Source: Nitratireductor sp.
GTDB lineage: Bacteria; Pseudomonadota; Alphaproteobacteria; Rhizobiales; Rhizobiaceae
Length of the DNA stretch: 43,334 bases
NCBI GenBank assembly: GCA_017854535.1
Contig: JAFMHL010000035.1
Span: 1-43,334 of the forward strand
Reading direction: 5' to 3'
The notes below the pieces were generated by a model that made no database searches, was not told the origin of the DNA, and saw nothing but the letters and a program-made list of their open reading frames with translations. The position numbers and the translations under genes were made by a program. Shown here piece after piece: positions 28,935-37,377 of this stretch (the stretch's first letter is position 1; every line of letters starts with the position of its first letter).

Positions 28935-29873
28935 TTAGCCAGCCAGCATAATGTCCATATTCTGAACAGCGGCGCCTGACGCTCCCTTGCCAAGATTATC
29001 CAAAGAGGCAACCAGATTAACCTGGCCTGTACCAGCGGTGCCGCAAACATAAAGCTTCATACGGTCGGTACCGCGCATTTCTTCTGGGTCAAGGCGTACT
29101 GCTGAAACGCTGTCTTCTAAGGAAACAACTTCTACAATATTCTGCCCTGCGTAGTGGTCAGCATAACATTTATGAATGGATGCAATATTTGCCTTATGGG
29201 TGAGATCAAGATGTACGGGAACATTGACCAGCATGCCTTGGGCGAAACGGCCAACGCTTGGGGTGAAAATCGGGTCGCGGGTCAAACCAGAACGGTTGAC
29301 GATTTCTGGCACATGCTTGTGCTTCAAAGTCAGAGCATAGAGAAAATAATTCGCGGCAAGGTGATCATCCGCATCTGCGTTTTCCATTTGTGCAATCATC
29401 TGCTTGCCGCCGCCTGAATAGCCAGAAACAGCATTCACAGTAACGGGATAATCAGTCGGTAGCAGCCCACCCAAAACAAGAGGGCGAAGCAAGGCAATGG
29501 CTCCGGTTGAATAACAGCCGGGATTGGAAACAAATCTGGCTTGGGCTATTTTTTCGCGATTACCCGGCTCCAACTCACCAAAGCCATAGGCCCAGTCGGG
29601 ATCAGAACGAAACGCTGTAGATGCATCGATTACACGGGTTGTCGTATTTCCTGCGTCAGATAGCATTTTCACCGCTTCACGGCTGGCATCATCCGGCAAA
29701 CACAAAATGACGATGGTCGCCTCGTTTAACAAACGCGCTCGGTAGTCTGCATTTCTGCGCTCTTCATGGGGAATAGAAAGTAGATCAAGATCTTCGCGTG
29801 ACCCCAATCGCTCCCTGATTTGCAATCCGGTAGTGCCATGTTCGCCGTCAATGAAAATCTTTGCCTTGGCCAT
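28935..29873 (-). CDS. argC: N-acetyl-gamma-glutamyl-phosphate reductase, type 2
   Basis: ArgC carries out the NADPH-dependent third step of arginine synthesis. The N-terminus [19 protein letters not shown] gives the type 2 nucleotide-binding loop, and the catalytic Cys lies in [17 protein letters not shown]. Later marks are [14 protein letters not shown] and KHKHVPEI. The length of 312 aa matches type 2 enzymes of alphaproteobacteria, shorter than type 1. It lies 97 bp after the agmatinase gene on the same strand. Confidence 0.94.
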   Translation of the reverse strand: MAKAKIFIDGEHGTTGLQIRERLGSREDLDLLSIPHEERRNADYRARLLNEATIVILCLPDDASREAVKMLSDAGNTTTRVIDASTAFRSDPDWAYGFGELEPGNREKIAQARFVSNPGCYSTGAIALLRPLVLGGLLPTDYPVTVNAVSGYSGGGKQMIAQMENADADDHLAANYFLYALTLKHKHVPEIVNRSGLTRDPIFTPSVGRFAQGMLVNVPVHLDLTHKANIASIHKCYADHYAGQNIVEVVSLEDSVSAVRLDPEEMRGTDRMKLYVCGTAGTGQVNLVASLDNLGKGASGAAVQNMDIMLAG

Positions 29874-29970
29874 TTTTAGCTTTCTATTGTCAATTTATTT
29901 CAATCGCTTAGTGGATATTCCGGAATCTGATTCAATACTTTAAGTCGGCTGAAACTGTCGCGCTCACGAA

Positions 29971-30924
29971 TTATTCTTCCAACAGTTTTTCAGCCCGAAT
30001 GCCAAGCATATACAGGGCAATGGTTGCCCCTGCAATTGCCGTTATATCTGCATGATCATAGGCCGGCGAGACTTCAACAACATCGCTGCCTTTGATGTCC
30101 AACGAACCGAGCTTGCGTAATACAGACAGCATTTTGGCGGTTGATGGCCCGCCCGCAACAGGTGTGCCTGTGCCAGGAGCATAGGCACAATCAAGGCAAT
30201 CAATATCGAATGTGATATAACAAGGCATATTGCCAATACGGGCTTTTATTTGGGCGGCAATCTCCTCAGCACTCATTTCTTCAACATCATCGCCATAGAG
30301 AATTTCAATCCCGTAGTCTTCTGGCGCATGGGTGCGGACACCAATTTGAATGGAGCGCTCTGGGTCAATAATACCCTCCCGCACAGCTTTTGTGACGAAA
30401 GTTCCGTGGCAAATTTGTTCGCCATCGTCTTCCCATGTGTCCTGATGGGCATCAAATTGAATGAGTGCTAACGGACCATATTTTTCTGCGTGAGCTTTTA
30501 GCACAGGCCATGTCACGAAATGGTCTCCGCCCAGCGTCAACAGATAACAATCATTGCCAATGATACTCGCTGCTTCGCTTTCTATACGCTCAGGATTGTC
30601 CCAGACACGGTTGGTAGACAAAGGACAATCGCCATAGTCGGCAACCGCCATCTTTTCAAACAAATCCAAATTGAAGGGATATTGCGGATCATTGTCAAAA
30701 ATCGCCGAAGCACGGCGCACTGCAGCAGGTCCAAATCGAGCTCCCGGTCTGTTGGTAACGCCGGTATCCAAAGGGATGCCCCATACCACTACGTCAGCGC
30801 CGGCAACATCCTTTGTGTATTTACGGCGCATGAACGACATGACACCTGCAAAGGTATTATCGCCCGATGAGCCGTAAAGAGAAGTTGCGGTGATTGCGTG
30901 ATCTGCTGCGTTTTTTCCAGCCAT
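29971..30924 (-). CDS. speB: Agmatinase/ureohydrolase family enzyme
   Basis: This manganese enzyme probably hydrolyses agmatine to putrescine and urea. All metal motifs are present: GGDHFVTWP, QFDAHQDTW and TFDIDCLDCAYAPGTGTPV. The ATG at 30924 is chosen over 31035 because GGGAGG precedes it and because the longer version would overlap the upstream gene. That gives 317 aa, normal for the family. Substrate is inferred; guanidinobutyrase or another ureohydrolase activity is possible. It lies downstream of two small membrane-protein genes. Confidence 0.87.
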   Translation of the reverse strand: MAGKNAADHAITATSLYGSSGDNTFAGVMSFMRRKYTKDVAGADVVVWGIPLDTGVTNRPGARFGPAAVRRASAIFDNDPQYPFNLDLFEKMAVADYGDCPLSTNRVWDNPERIESEAASIIGNDCYLLTLGGDHFVTWPVLKAHAEKYGPLALIQFDAHQDTWEDDGEQICHGTFVTKAVREGIIDPERSIQIGVRTHAPEDYGIEILYGDDVEEMSAEEIAAQIKARIGNMPCYITFDIDCLDCAYAPGTGTPVAGGPSTAKMLSVLRKLGSLDIKGSDVVEVSPAYDHADITAIAGATIALYMLGIRAEKLLEE

Positions 30925-31013
30925 GATTAGCCTCCCAAATCTTTGTTTGTTCTTAGGCTTAAACCGAGGAACAAAAGAGAGCAATGGCGATGAATAATGT
31001 CGTTGTGGGTATT

Positions 31014-31646
31014 CTAATTTTGGGTTACCAGCCAAGAAGGATAAGTATCACGTAGATAGTCCAAATACTCTTGGGGCAGGGATACCTCATAAAAACTGCC
31101 AATCAGCGAGGCAGGAATTGCCAGGCCCAAAACCACACCGCTGGCCAATAAAACAGGTCTGAGGATCACTGCATCAGGCCAACGGAAGTGAATGGCCGCT
31201 GTAAGATGTGCAAATATCGACATGATGCCAAATGCGTAATAGGGAAAAAAATACCATCCCATCGGATTGGCTTGCACAACTGAAGCTGCCCAATAAAAGT
31301 TGGTGTCCAATTGCGCATAGGTTAGGCGCATCATGATAACTGCTGACAAATGTTGGAGCAAAAAAAAGAATGCAATATACACGCCGCTAATGGCTTGTAT
31401 CCAAGCCCAGCGCACCCTTGGCATGCCCCTTTTCAAAATCAGACCAAGTCCAAGGGCAATTTGACTGAAAAACAAAATAAAGACAGCGATTTCAATCACC
31501 TGCACTCGATAAACAACCCGCAACATGTCCATTATCGCTATGTGGTTTTCGATACCCACCAAGCCAATCATATGATTGGTGATATGGGCAACGATAAATA
31601 GCAGCAAGAAAACTGCATTGTAATGGTGAAGGCGCTTGATGGTCAT
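31014..31646 (-). CDS. Integral membrane protein with SdhC/cytochrome b-like helices
   Basis: This 210-aa protein has five or so hydrophobic helices and several His that could bind heme (RLHHYN, AHITNHMIG, LLQHLSAV, FAHLTAAIHF). The pattern resembles the succinate dehydrogenase/fumarate reductase cytochrome subunit superfamily, but no flavoprotein or iron-sulfur partner lies nearby. It starts 7 nt after the preceding membrane-protein gene, so they are co-transcribed and probably under TetR control. The function is unknown. Confidence 0.65.
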   Translation of the reverse strand: MTIKRLHHYNAVFLLLFIVAHITNHMIGLVGIENHIAIMDMLRVVYRVQVIEIAVFILFFSQIALGLGLILKRGMPRVRWAWIQAISGVYIAFFFLLQHLSAVIMMRLTYAQLDTNFYWAASVVQANPMGWYFFPYYAFGIMSIFAHLTAAIHFRWPDAVILRPVLLASGVVLGLAIPASLIGSFYEVSLPQEYLDYLRDTYPSWLVTQN

Positions 31647-31653
31647 TTAAGAA

Positions 31654-32025
31654 TTATGCTTTCGCGTTGGCGCGGAGACCGTAATAGGCCAGTGCGGAAA
31701 TCAGGAAAAAAGCTATCCATTGGGGCATGACAAACAATGAAGCAAAAGTTGCTAGCCCGAAGCCTGCAAAAATCACGCCGAATGAAAGAAACTGGAGGAT
31801 TAATATCCATATTGCGGCGCGCATGTCTTGATTGTCTCGTCCGGCAATAAAAAGAACGACAGCATTGATACACAAAACGGCTGTCACCCAATGCCAGATA
31901 ATGGTCATGCCCGTCTTGTTGAAATCAGGGGCGTTACTTTCCAAAATTGGACCCATGAATTCAGGTGTGCCCCCAAAAACATGAGCAATCGCAGTTATTG
32001 CAGTTAGGCCAGCTGCAAGCATCAT
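31654..32025 (-). CDS. Small four-helix membrane protein, TetR-controlled
   Basis: This protein of about 123 aa has four hydrophobic helices and begins MMLAAGLTAITAIAHVFGGT. It contains IIWHWVTAVLC and ends YYGLRANAKA. The frame opens at 32076, but an operator-like palindrome (32054-32069) overlaps those first codons, so initiation at 32025 or 32022 is likelier; AAAGGGAG lies about 19 nt upstream of it, which is long. No family is recognised. It leads a probable operon with the gene at 31014-31646. Confidence 0.65.
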   Translation of the reverse strand: MMLAAGLTAITAIAHVFGGTPEFMGPILESNAPDFNKTGMTIIWHWVTAVLCINAVVLFIAGRDNQDMRAAIWILILQFLSFGVIFAGFGLATFASLFVMPQWIAFFLISALAYYGLRANAKA

Positions 32026-32053
32026 CGGTAATTTTATTTTTAGACTCCCTTTA

Positions 32054-32069
32054 CATACGCTACCGTATG
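32054..32069. promoter_or_regulatory. TetR operator site 1
   Basis: CATACGCT-ACCGTATG is a palindrome with one mismatch. It lies between the divergent membrane-protein and tetR genes and matches site 2, whose centre is 40 bp away. It is likely bound by the TetR protein encoded next to it. Confidence 0.75.
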
Positions 32070-32094
32070 GAAACATAAAAGATTGAAAAATACA

Positions 32095-32108
32095 ATACGC
32101 TAGCGTAT
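32095..32108. promoter_or_regulatory. TetR operator site 2
   Basis: ATACGCTAGCGTAT is a perfect 14-bp palindrome. It overlaps the first possible tetR start codon (32107), which implies autorepression and favours the ATG at 32119. The same half-site occurs in site 1. Confidence 0.8.
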
Positions 32109-32685
32109 GTTATTTGTTATGAAAACTGATAGTAAAAAGAGATTGACGAAAGAAGATTGGCTATTTGCCGGGTTCAGAGCGCTTTGCGATGGTGGTCCGG
32201 CTGCCATCAAAGCAGAAGCTATTGCCCGCGAACTGAAAACAACGAAAGGTTCGTTTTATTGGCATTTCGCTGATATCCCTGCTTTCCAGCGTGAGATGCT
32301 GTTGTTTTGGCAGATAAAAGCTACAACCCAACTTATCGAAGCTTTAGCACCTTATGACAATAATCCGGCAGATCAGCTCTATCGGTTGATTCAACTGATG
32401 ATCGATTTGAACAGCGACGCCTATGGCGGGTTTAAAGCGGAGCCTGCCATTCGCCATTGGGCTATATTTCTGCCTGAGGCAAAACAAGCCATAGGCAATG
32501 TGGACAGACTGCGACTGGCATGGTTGCGTGAACGGTTCGAGAAAATCGGTCAGGAAAAAGAGCAAGCGACCATTAATGCTGCAAACTTTTATGCTTTGGT
32601 AATGGGCTTGGAGCAGCTTGAATTACATAGCAAGGCCAGCCTTAAAACAGGGCTAACCTCTGCGCTTGATCAAATGCTAAAATAG
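32107..32685 (+). CDS. TetR-family transcriptional regulator
   Basis: The N-terminal TetR helix-turn-helix reads KRLTKEDWLFAGFRALCDGG, then IKAEAIARELKTTKGSFYWHF, where TKGSFYWHF is the family's recognition helix signature. The C-terminal ligand domain is unique and the ligand is unknown. The length is 192 aa, or 188 from the alternative ATG at 32119. It is divergent from the two small membrane-protein genes and shares two operators with them, so it probably represses both sides. Confidence 0.9.
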   Translation: MLFVMKTDSKKRLTKEDWLFAGFRALCDGGPAAIKAEAIARELKTTKGSFYWHFADIPAFQREMLLFWQIKATTQLIEALAPYDNNPADQLYRLIQLMIDLNSDAYGGFKAEPAIRHWAIFLPEAKQAIGNVDRLRLAWLRERFEKIGQEKEQATINAANFYALVMGLEQLELHSKASLKTGLTSALDQMLK

Positions 32686-32706
32686 AATTTTGTGTCAAAG
32701 GCATGT

Positions 32707-33240
32707 TTATCGCTCGATGGTCGGATTTCGCCTCATTTTCTTTTGCAAAAGCATCACCCCATACATCAACGCTTCGGCTGTTGGCGGGCAACCCGGAACA
32801 TAAACATCGACTGGTACAATCCGATCTACGCCACGGACCACCGAATATGAATAGTGATAATACCCACCCCCATTCGCGCACGATCCCATAGAGATCACAT
32901 AGCGCGGCTCTGCCATCTGGTCATAAACTTTGCGCAAGGGTGCCGCCATCTTATTGGTGACTGTTCCTGCTACGATCATCAGATCCGATTGACGTGGTGA
33001 GCCGCGCAAGGCCATGCCAAAACGTTCAAAGTCATAGCGTGGTGTCATGAATTGCATCATCTCAACTGCGCAGCATGCAAGGCCAAAGCTCAAAATATGC
33101 ATGGACCCAGTTCGCGCCCATTCCGTTGCTTGTGATAGCGATGTAACCAGATATCCCTGATCGTCCAACTCGTTTGAAAATTCGGAAAAATCGTTAAAGC
33201 GAACGAGTGGGGCGCTATTTTCCTTAGTCAGATCATTCAT
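32707..33240 (-). CDS. nuoB: Orphan NuoB-like NADH-quinone oxidoreductase subunit B
   Basis: This 177-aa protein matches the subunit that carries the N2 iron-sulfur cluster of respiratory complex I. The ligands are in place: Cys56-Cys57 in [13 protein letters not shown], Cys121 in [14 protein letters not shown] and Cys151 in [11 protein letters not shown]. It differs from the usual form: the residues before the Cys pair read SMHILS instead of SLMWMT, and RGVDRI replaces RGCDRI. None of the other nuo genes is adjacent. It is divergent from an AraC regulator. It may be a second, specialised copy or a relic of another complex. Confidence 0.88.
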   Translation of the reverse strand: MNDLTKENSAPLVRFNDFSEFSNELDDQGYLVTSLSQATEWARTGSMHILSFGLACCAVEMMQFMTPRYDFERFGMALRGSPRQSDLMIVAGTVTNKMAAPLRKVYDQMAEPRYVISMGSCANGGGYYHYSYSVVRGVDRIVPVDVYVPGCPPTAEALMYGVMLLQKKMRRNPTIER

Positions 33241-33247
33241 GTCTAAT

Positions 33248-33320
33248 TGCAGTCCCTCTTGCCAGTTGCCGTGGTTTGGTCTCTATTTGTAAGACCAAAT
33301 TAAACGCCAAAGGGACTGCA
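33248..33320. promoter_or_regulatory. Nested inverted repeats in the nuoB/araC divergent promoter
   Basis: The outer arms are TGCAGTCCCT (33248-33257) and AGGGACTGCA (33311-33320), perfectly complementary. The inner arms are TTTGGTCT (33275-33282) and AGACCAAA (33292-33299), also perfect. The sequences between them show further imperfect symmetry (TTGCCGTGG against TTGGCGTTT). Together they fill most of the 88-bp gap. They are probably the binding region of the AraC protein. Confidence 0.7.
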
Positions 33321-33328
33321 TTTATAGA

Positions 33329-34249
33329 ATGGTAGCGACATCAAAACCCCTGCCTTATATCGCTTTGCGAAAACAACCCAAGGCAGAGCTATTGGTGCCA
33401 CCCCTCAATATGGCGTCCTGTCTCTATGGGGCATTGGTTCGCGACACTCGCGGGTGCTCTCAATCAGGTGAAGCGCAGATCAATCATTTTTCCGCCTCGC
33501 CCCTATGCGCTATAAGCTGGTGTTTTGAAGGTAGCTGTTCGCTTTTGAGTGAAGATGAAAACGGCAATGTGCTGAAAATACCAATTAGTAATATTGCTTT
33601 TAGCGGCCCGCAGACAAAACCAATGACCAGTGTAAACAATGGCCCGGTTTACGCCATGACTGTTGCGATTTTTCCAAACGCATTCAAACAAATAACTGGC
33701 ATTGATGTTAGCAAATTCATTGATCGCACCGTTCCTGTGTCTGATGTCCTTTCGGGAGAGTTCTTGGAACTCGCGACATCTATTTTATGTGCGGGTAACG
33801 CGGATGCAGGCTTTGAAAAGCTGATCAATTTTCTACAACCAAATTGGCAGGAACAAAGAGCTGCAAATCCCAAAATGCTGAACGCCATTTCAGATTGGAC
33901 GATGTCAATTGTTGAACATGCTCCCAAAGTAGGAGTAGGGCGAAGTCTGCGTCAAATCGAGCGTCGTATAAAAAACTGGACAGGGCACTCTCAAAGAGAT
34001 CTGACGTTTTTCACGCGCAACGAAAAATCTTTTGAATTAGCCCGTCAGGCCCTGCAGAAAGGCAGTATAAACGCCGCCGATATTGCCCAACAATCAGGCT
34101 TTTCTGATCAGTCCCATTTAGGTCGAAGTATCAAACTTCAAACGGGTCACTCGCCCAAAGATTTGCTTTGGCATATAGAAAATGACGAGGCCTATTGGAG
34201 CTATCGTTTGATAGCAGGAATTAAAAAGGGAGTTGATCATGCCAATTGA
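33329..34249 (+). CDS. AraC-family transcriptional regulator
   Basis: The 306-aa protein has an N-terminal ligand-type domain (PYIALRKQPKAELLVPPLN onward) and two C-terminal helix-turn-helix units at about residues 215-290, including LARQALQKGSINAADIAQQSG and FSDQSHLGRSIKLQTGHSPK. The ligand is unknown. It is divergent from the orphan nuoB gene across a nested inverted repeat, and its stop codon overlaps the start of the HD-domain gene by 11 bp, so regulator and HD protein are probably made together. Confidence 0.87.
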   Translation: MVATSKPLPYIALRKQPKAELLVPPLNMASCLYGALVRDTRGCSQSGEAQINHFSASPLCAISWCFEGSCSLLSEDENGNVLKIPISNIAFSGPQTKPMTSVNNGPVYAMTVAIFPNAFKQITGIDVSKFIDRTVPVSDVLSGEFLELATSILCAGNADAGFEKLINFLQPNWQEQRAANPKMLNAISDWTMSIVEHAPKVGVGRSLRQIERRIKNWTGHSQRDLTFFTRNEKSFELARQALQKGSINAADIAQQSGFSDQSHLGRSIKLQTGHSPKDLLWHIENDEAYWSYRLIAGIKKGVDHAN

Positions 34250-34841
34250 ACAAACGGTTTCTTTCTCCGCCATGAAATACGGTACAAAGGAAGACTATGC
34301 GTTGTTGGCAGAGTTGGAAAAGCCCCATCTTGCCCATACTGCAGATAGGCTCATTAGGGAGCTGAAATCGCAGGAAGAAGATACCTTGGCTGGCTATAAA
34401 ATCTCACGCCTTGGTCATTCTCTTCAGTCTGCCACTAGAGCAGAAAATGACGGCGCTGACTTAGATTGGATTGTGGCAGCCCTTCTGCATGATATTGGTG
34501 ATGGATTGGCACCCCAAAACCATGATCGGTTTGCAGCTGAAATACTACGTCCTTTCGTACGCGATGAAGTTGCTTGGACGGTAGAGCATCATGGCATGTT
34601 TCAAATGATCTATTACGCCCATCATTATGGATGGGATCCCAATGAGCGTGAGCAATATCGGGACCATCCGTTTTATCAAACTTGCGCCGATTTTTGTGAG
34701 CGTTGGGATCAATCAAGTTTCGATCCCGATTATCCAACAAAACCTTTGGAGCATTTTGAGCCGATGGTGCGCAAGGTATTCGCCCGAAAAGCTTATGACG
34801 AAACGGTTATGTGCAAGGGCGAGGTGAGGGGGCTGGTTTGA
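34239..34841 (+). CDS. HD-domain protein (possible PhnZ-like diiron oxygenase)
   Basis: This 200-aa helical protein has the HD signature LLHDIGD (His84-Asp85), an earlier His60 in LGHSLQSATRA, and later QNHDRF, TVEHHGMF and YAHHYGWD. The pattern H...HD...H...H with HSLQSAT resembles the HD-domain mixed-valent diiron oxygenases (PhnZ/TmpB, myo-inositol oxygenase relatives), although a phosphohydrolase role is possible. The ATG at 34239 has AGGGAG just before it and is chosen over the TTG at 34233. Confidence 0.78.
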   Translation: MPIEQTVSFSAMKYGTKEDYALLAELEKPHLAHTADRLIRELKSQEEDTLAGYKISRLGHSLQSATRAENDGADLDWIVAALLHDIGDGLAPQNHDRFAAEILRPFVRDEVAWTVEHHGMFQMIYYAHHYGWDPNEREQYRDHPFYQTCADFCERWDQSSFDPDYPTKPLEHFEPMVRKVFARKAYDETVMCKGEVRGLV

Positions 34842-34857
34842 GCGGAGCCCAAAGAAA

Positions 34858-34885
34858 AGGGCGCAACAATCCAATGCCGCGCCCT
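34858..34885 (-). terminator. Terminator of the quinone oxidoreductase gene
   Basis: AGGGCGC pairs with GCGCCCT across a 14-nt loop, and TTTTC follows on the minus strand. Confidence 0.6.
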
Positions 34886-34912
34886 CAGAAACTAAAAACT
34901 TGAAGTTAAGCC

Positions 34913-35896
34913 TTACCCAACAATAAGAACGGTCTGTCCTGTTGTCTCGCGTTTTTCAAGCGCATCATGGGCTGCTTTTACTTTATCAAGATCAAAGGTC
35001 TGATTGACTGAAATCTTGATGTCTTTGTCTTTGATGGCTTTGAATAATGCCTTTGTGCGGCGATCCAGCTCTTTTTTCTCGGAGATATGAGCAAAAAGAG
35101 TAGGGCGCGTTGCGTATAGGCATCCATATTGCGACAGATCAGCGAGCTTGAAATCTTCGATCACGCCGGATGATTGTCCGAAAGACACGAATGTTCCAAA
35201 TTTCGCCAGACATTTCAAAGAGCCAAGATAGGTTGATTTACCAACTGAGTCGTAAACCGCCTGAACGCCTTCGCCTTTGGTGATTTTGCGAATTTCATCA
35301 ACGAAATCCTGCTTGTTATAATCAATCACTTTTGTATAGCCGTTGCGGCGCGCCAGAGCACATTTCTCTTTTGTGCCTGCTGTACCAATGGCTGTTACGC
35401 CTTTGGCTTTAAGCCATTGACCCAAGAGAAGGCCAACGCCGCCAGCAGCAGCATGAACCAAAACGGTATCGCCAGCTTTCACCTTGAAACTATCATGGAT
35501 CAGATAATGCGCAGTCAGGCCTTTCAGCATGCTCGCTGCAATAACATCGTCCTGCAAGCCTGATGGGATTTTCACCAGCTTCTCAGCATCGATGACACGG
35601 TGTGTGGCATAGGCACCACCAGGTGTCGTGTAAGCAACCTTGTCGCCCGGACGTAGCGTTGTTACGCCAGCGCCAACGCCTTGTACCACGCCTGCGCCTT
35701 CGCTACCCAAGATAACGGGATACTCACCGCCTGGAGGCGGATAAGCGCCTGTCCGCTGATACACATCAATAAAATTGAGGCCAATAGCCGTTTGGCGAAT
35801 AAGAACTTCGCCTTTTTTTGGCTTAGGTACTTCAATATTTTCTTTTTTGAAGTTTTTAGAACCGCCCGGTTCGTGGACGACCATTGCGTATGCCAT
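34913..35896 (-). CDS. NADPH:quinone oxidoreductase (zinc-independent alcohol dehydrogenase superfamily)
   Basis: This 327-aa cytoplasmic medium-chain dehydrogenase has FIDVYQRTGAYPPPGGEYP near the N-terminus and the NADPH site VLVHAAAGGVGLLLGQWLKA at about residues 145-165. The Cys zinc ligands of alcohol dehydrogenases are absent, as in quinone oxidoreductases (QOR/zeta-crystallin). AAAGGGG precedes the ATG. The AhpD-like gene lies just upstream, on the same strand, which suggests a shared redox-stress role. Confidence 0.92.
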   Translation of the reverse strand: MAYAMVVHEPGGSKNFKKENIEVPKPKKGEVLIRQTAIGLNFIDVYQRTGAYPPPGGEYPVILGSEGAGVVQGVGAGVTTLRPGDKVAYTTPGGAYATHRVIDAEKLVKIPSGLQDDVIAASMLKGLTAHYLIHDSFKVKAGDTVLVHAAAGGVGLLLGQWLKAKGVTAIGTAGTKEKCALARRNGYTKVIDYNKQDFVDEIRKITKGEGVQAVYDSVGKSTYLGSLKCLAKFGTFVSFGQSSGVIEDFKLADLSQYGCLYATRPTLFAHISEKKELDRRTKALFKAIKDKDIKISVNQTFDLDKVKAAHDALEKRETTGQTVLIVG

Positions 35897-35947
35897 TCAA
35901 TTCAACCCCTTTGAGTGCCTTTCAGAATAAAGCAGGGTTGCTTTTCC

Positions 35948-36343
35948 TCAGGCCAAAAATACTTCGTCAACCGGTACCTGCATGGCATTAACCAGTTGAT
36001 TTGTCTTACCGGCAAGTCCGATGATTCTCATCAGCTCGGCATGTTGTTCGTCTGTCATCCCCTTGGCTTTTGCCGCTGCCGTGTGGGAATGAATACAATA
36101 AGAACAGCCATTCGCTGTCGATACAGCTATATAAACCATTTCTTTGACCATATCGTCAATACTTCCCCCGCTCATCGTTGATTTGATCTCATGCCAAGTG
36201 TTTTTAAGGTGAACGGGATCAGTGGCCAAAGCGCGCCAGAAATTGTTGATAAAATCGGTTCCACGGGTTTTTCGAATGTCTTCAAACACTGCAAGAACCT
36301 CGGGCGAAGCGTCTTTGTTTTGAATTAGTTTTACCGTAGCCAT
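35948..36343 (-). CDS. Carboxymuconolactone decarboxylase/AhpD-like protein
   Basis: The 131-aa all-helical protein has the AhpD-type active site NGCSYCIHSHTAAA, with Cys80, Cys83 and His87 in the C-x2-C-x3-H pattern that gives peroxidase/thiol activity in this family. Its substrate is unknown. AGGGAAAT precedes the ATG. It lies 51 bp upstream of the quinone oxidoreductase gene. Confidence 0.9.
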   Translation of the reverse strand: MATVKLIQNKDASPEVLAVFEDIRKTRGTDFINNFWRALATDPVHLKNTWHEIKSTMSGGSIDDMVKEMVYIAVSTANGCSYCIHSHTAAAKAKGMTDEQHAELMRIIGLAGKTNQLVNAMQVPVDEVFLA

Positions 36344-36454
36344 GTTGATTTCCCTTGTTTGCTTGCTGGTTGTTGACTTGCAACAGAATGACCCGCGTGT
36401 TTGATTGCGGCAAGATCAAATAGTGCTGGCCAAATGGCCTGAGGAGCATCGCCG

Positions 36455-37318
36455 ATGTCTATGTTGAAGAATCGCCAAATCTGGACTTGGTTTGAAAGGA
36501 AGTGGCAGGAAGGCAATGTACCGATTATGGGCTCTGCCGATCACGGCACTTGGCTTGGAACCATGGTGTTTGACGGCGCGCGCTGGTTTGACGGCGTGGC
36601 ACCTGATCTCGACAAGCATTGCGCACGTTTAAACCATTCAGCTGCGGCGCTTGGGCTTAAGCCGCCTATGGCAACCGCGGAAATCATTGCTCTTGCTGAA
36701 GAAGGTTGCAAAAAATTCACTGGTAAAGTCCCGCTTTATATTCGACCGATGGCTTGGTCTACTGAAGGGGGAGCCATGACAGTCGATGCAGACCCAGAAT
36801 CAACGCGTTTTGCCCTTTGTATCGAAGAGGCAGGCATGGCGCCGCCTGATGCAACAACCACGCTGACGACAACACGCTTCACGCGGCCCACTTTGGCCAC
36901 AGCAACCGTAGACGCCAAAGCCGCATGTCTATACCCAAACAATGCACGGATGCTGAAAGAAGCCCAGTCCAAGGGCTTTGCCAATGTCATTTCATGCGAT
37001 GTGGCAGGCAATGTTGCTGAAACCGCCACCAGCAATATTTTCATGGTGAAGAGTGGCGAATATTTCACCCCCATTCCCAATGGCTGCTTTCTGAACGGCA
37101 TCACTCGCCAGCGATTGATCACATTGCTGCGTGAGCATGGTGAAAAAGTTTGGGAAACGGTTTTGACGCTGGATGATTTTAGAGCTGCAGACGAGATATT
37201 CCTGTCAGGCAATTATTCAAAGGTGACCGGTGCAACTCAGTTTGAAGACAAGATCTATCCCCATGGGGATAAAACGAAACTGGCTCGGAAACTTTATTGG
37301 GATTGGGCCGGGGCTTGA
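36455..37318 (+). CDS. Class IV aminotransferase (branched-chain aminotransferase-like)
   Basis: This 287-aa PLP fold-type IV enzyme probably transaminates branched-chain amino acids. Marks are HCARLNHSAAALGL, VPLYIRPMAWSTEGG, the catalytic Lys in VDAKAACLYPNNARML, and the cofactor loop NVAETATSNIFMVKSGEY followed by GCFLNGITRQRLITLL. The N-terminus MGSADHGTWLGTMVFDGARW is close to alphaproteobacterial relatives annotated as branched-chain aminotransferases, but D-amino-acid or aminodeoxychorismate-lyase-like activities cannot be excluded. GAGGAG precedes the ATG. Confidence 0.86.
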   Translation: MSMLKNRQIWTWFERKWQEGNVPIMGSADHGTWLGTMVFDGARWFDGVAPDLDKHCARLNHSAAALGLKPPMATAEIIALAEEGCKKFTGKVPLYIRPMAWSTEGGAMTVDADPESTRFALCIEEAGMAPPDATTTLTTTRFTRPTLATATVDAKAACLYPNNARMLKEAQSKGFANVISCDVAGNVAETATSNIFMVKSGEYFTPIPNGCFLNGITRQRLITLLREHGEKVWETVLTLDDFRAADEIFLSGNYSKVTGATQFEDKIYPHGDKTKLARKLYWDWAGA

Positions 37319-37326
37319 AAATAAAA

Positions 37327-37348
37327 ACGCCGGGACAAAGCCCGGCGT
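37327..37348 (-). terminator. Terminator of the lytic transglycosylase gene
   Basis: ACGCCGGG pairs perfectly with CCCGGCGT (8 bp), with TTTTTAT following on the minus strand. It lies 30 bp beyond the transglycosylase stop. Confidence 0.8.
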
Positions 37349-37377
37349 GATTGGTTTATAAGCTGAGAGTCTTACAA

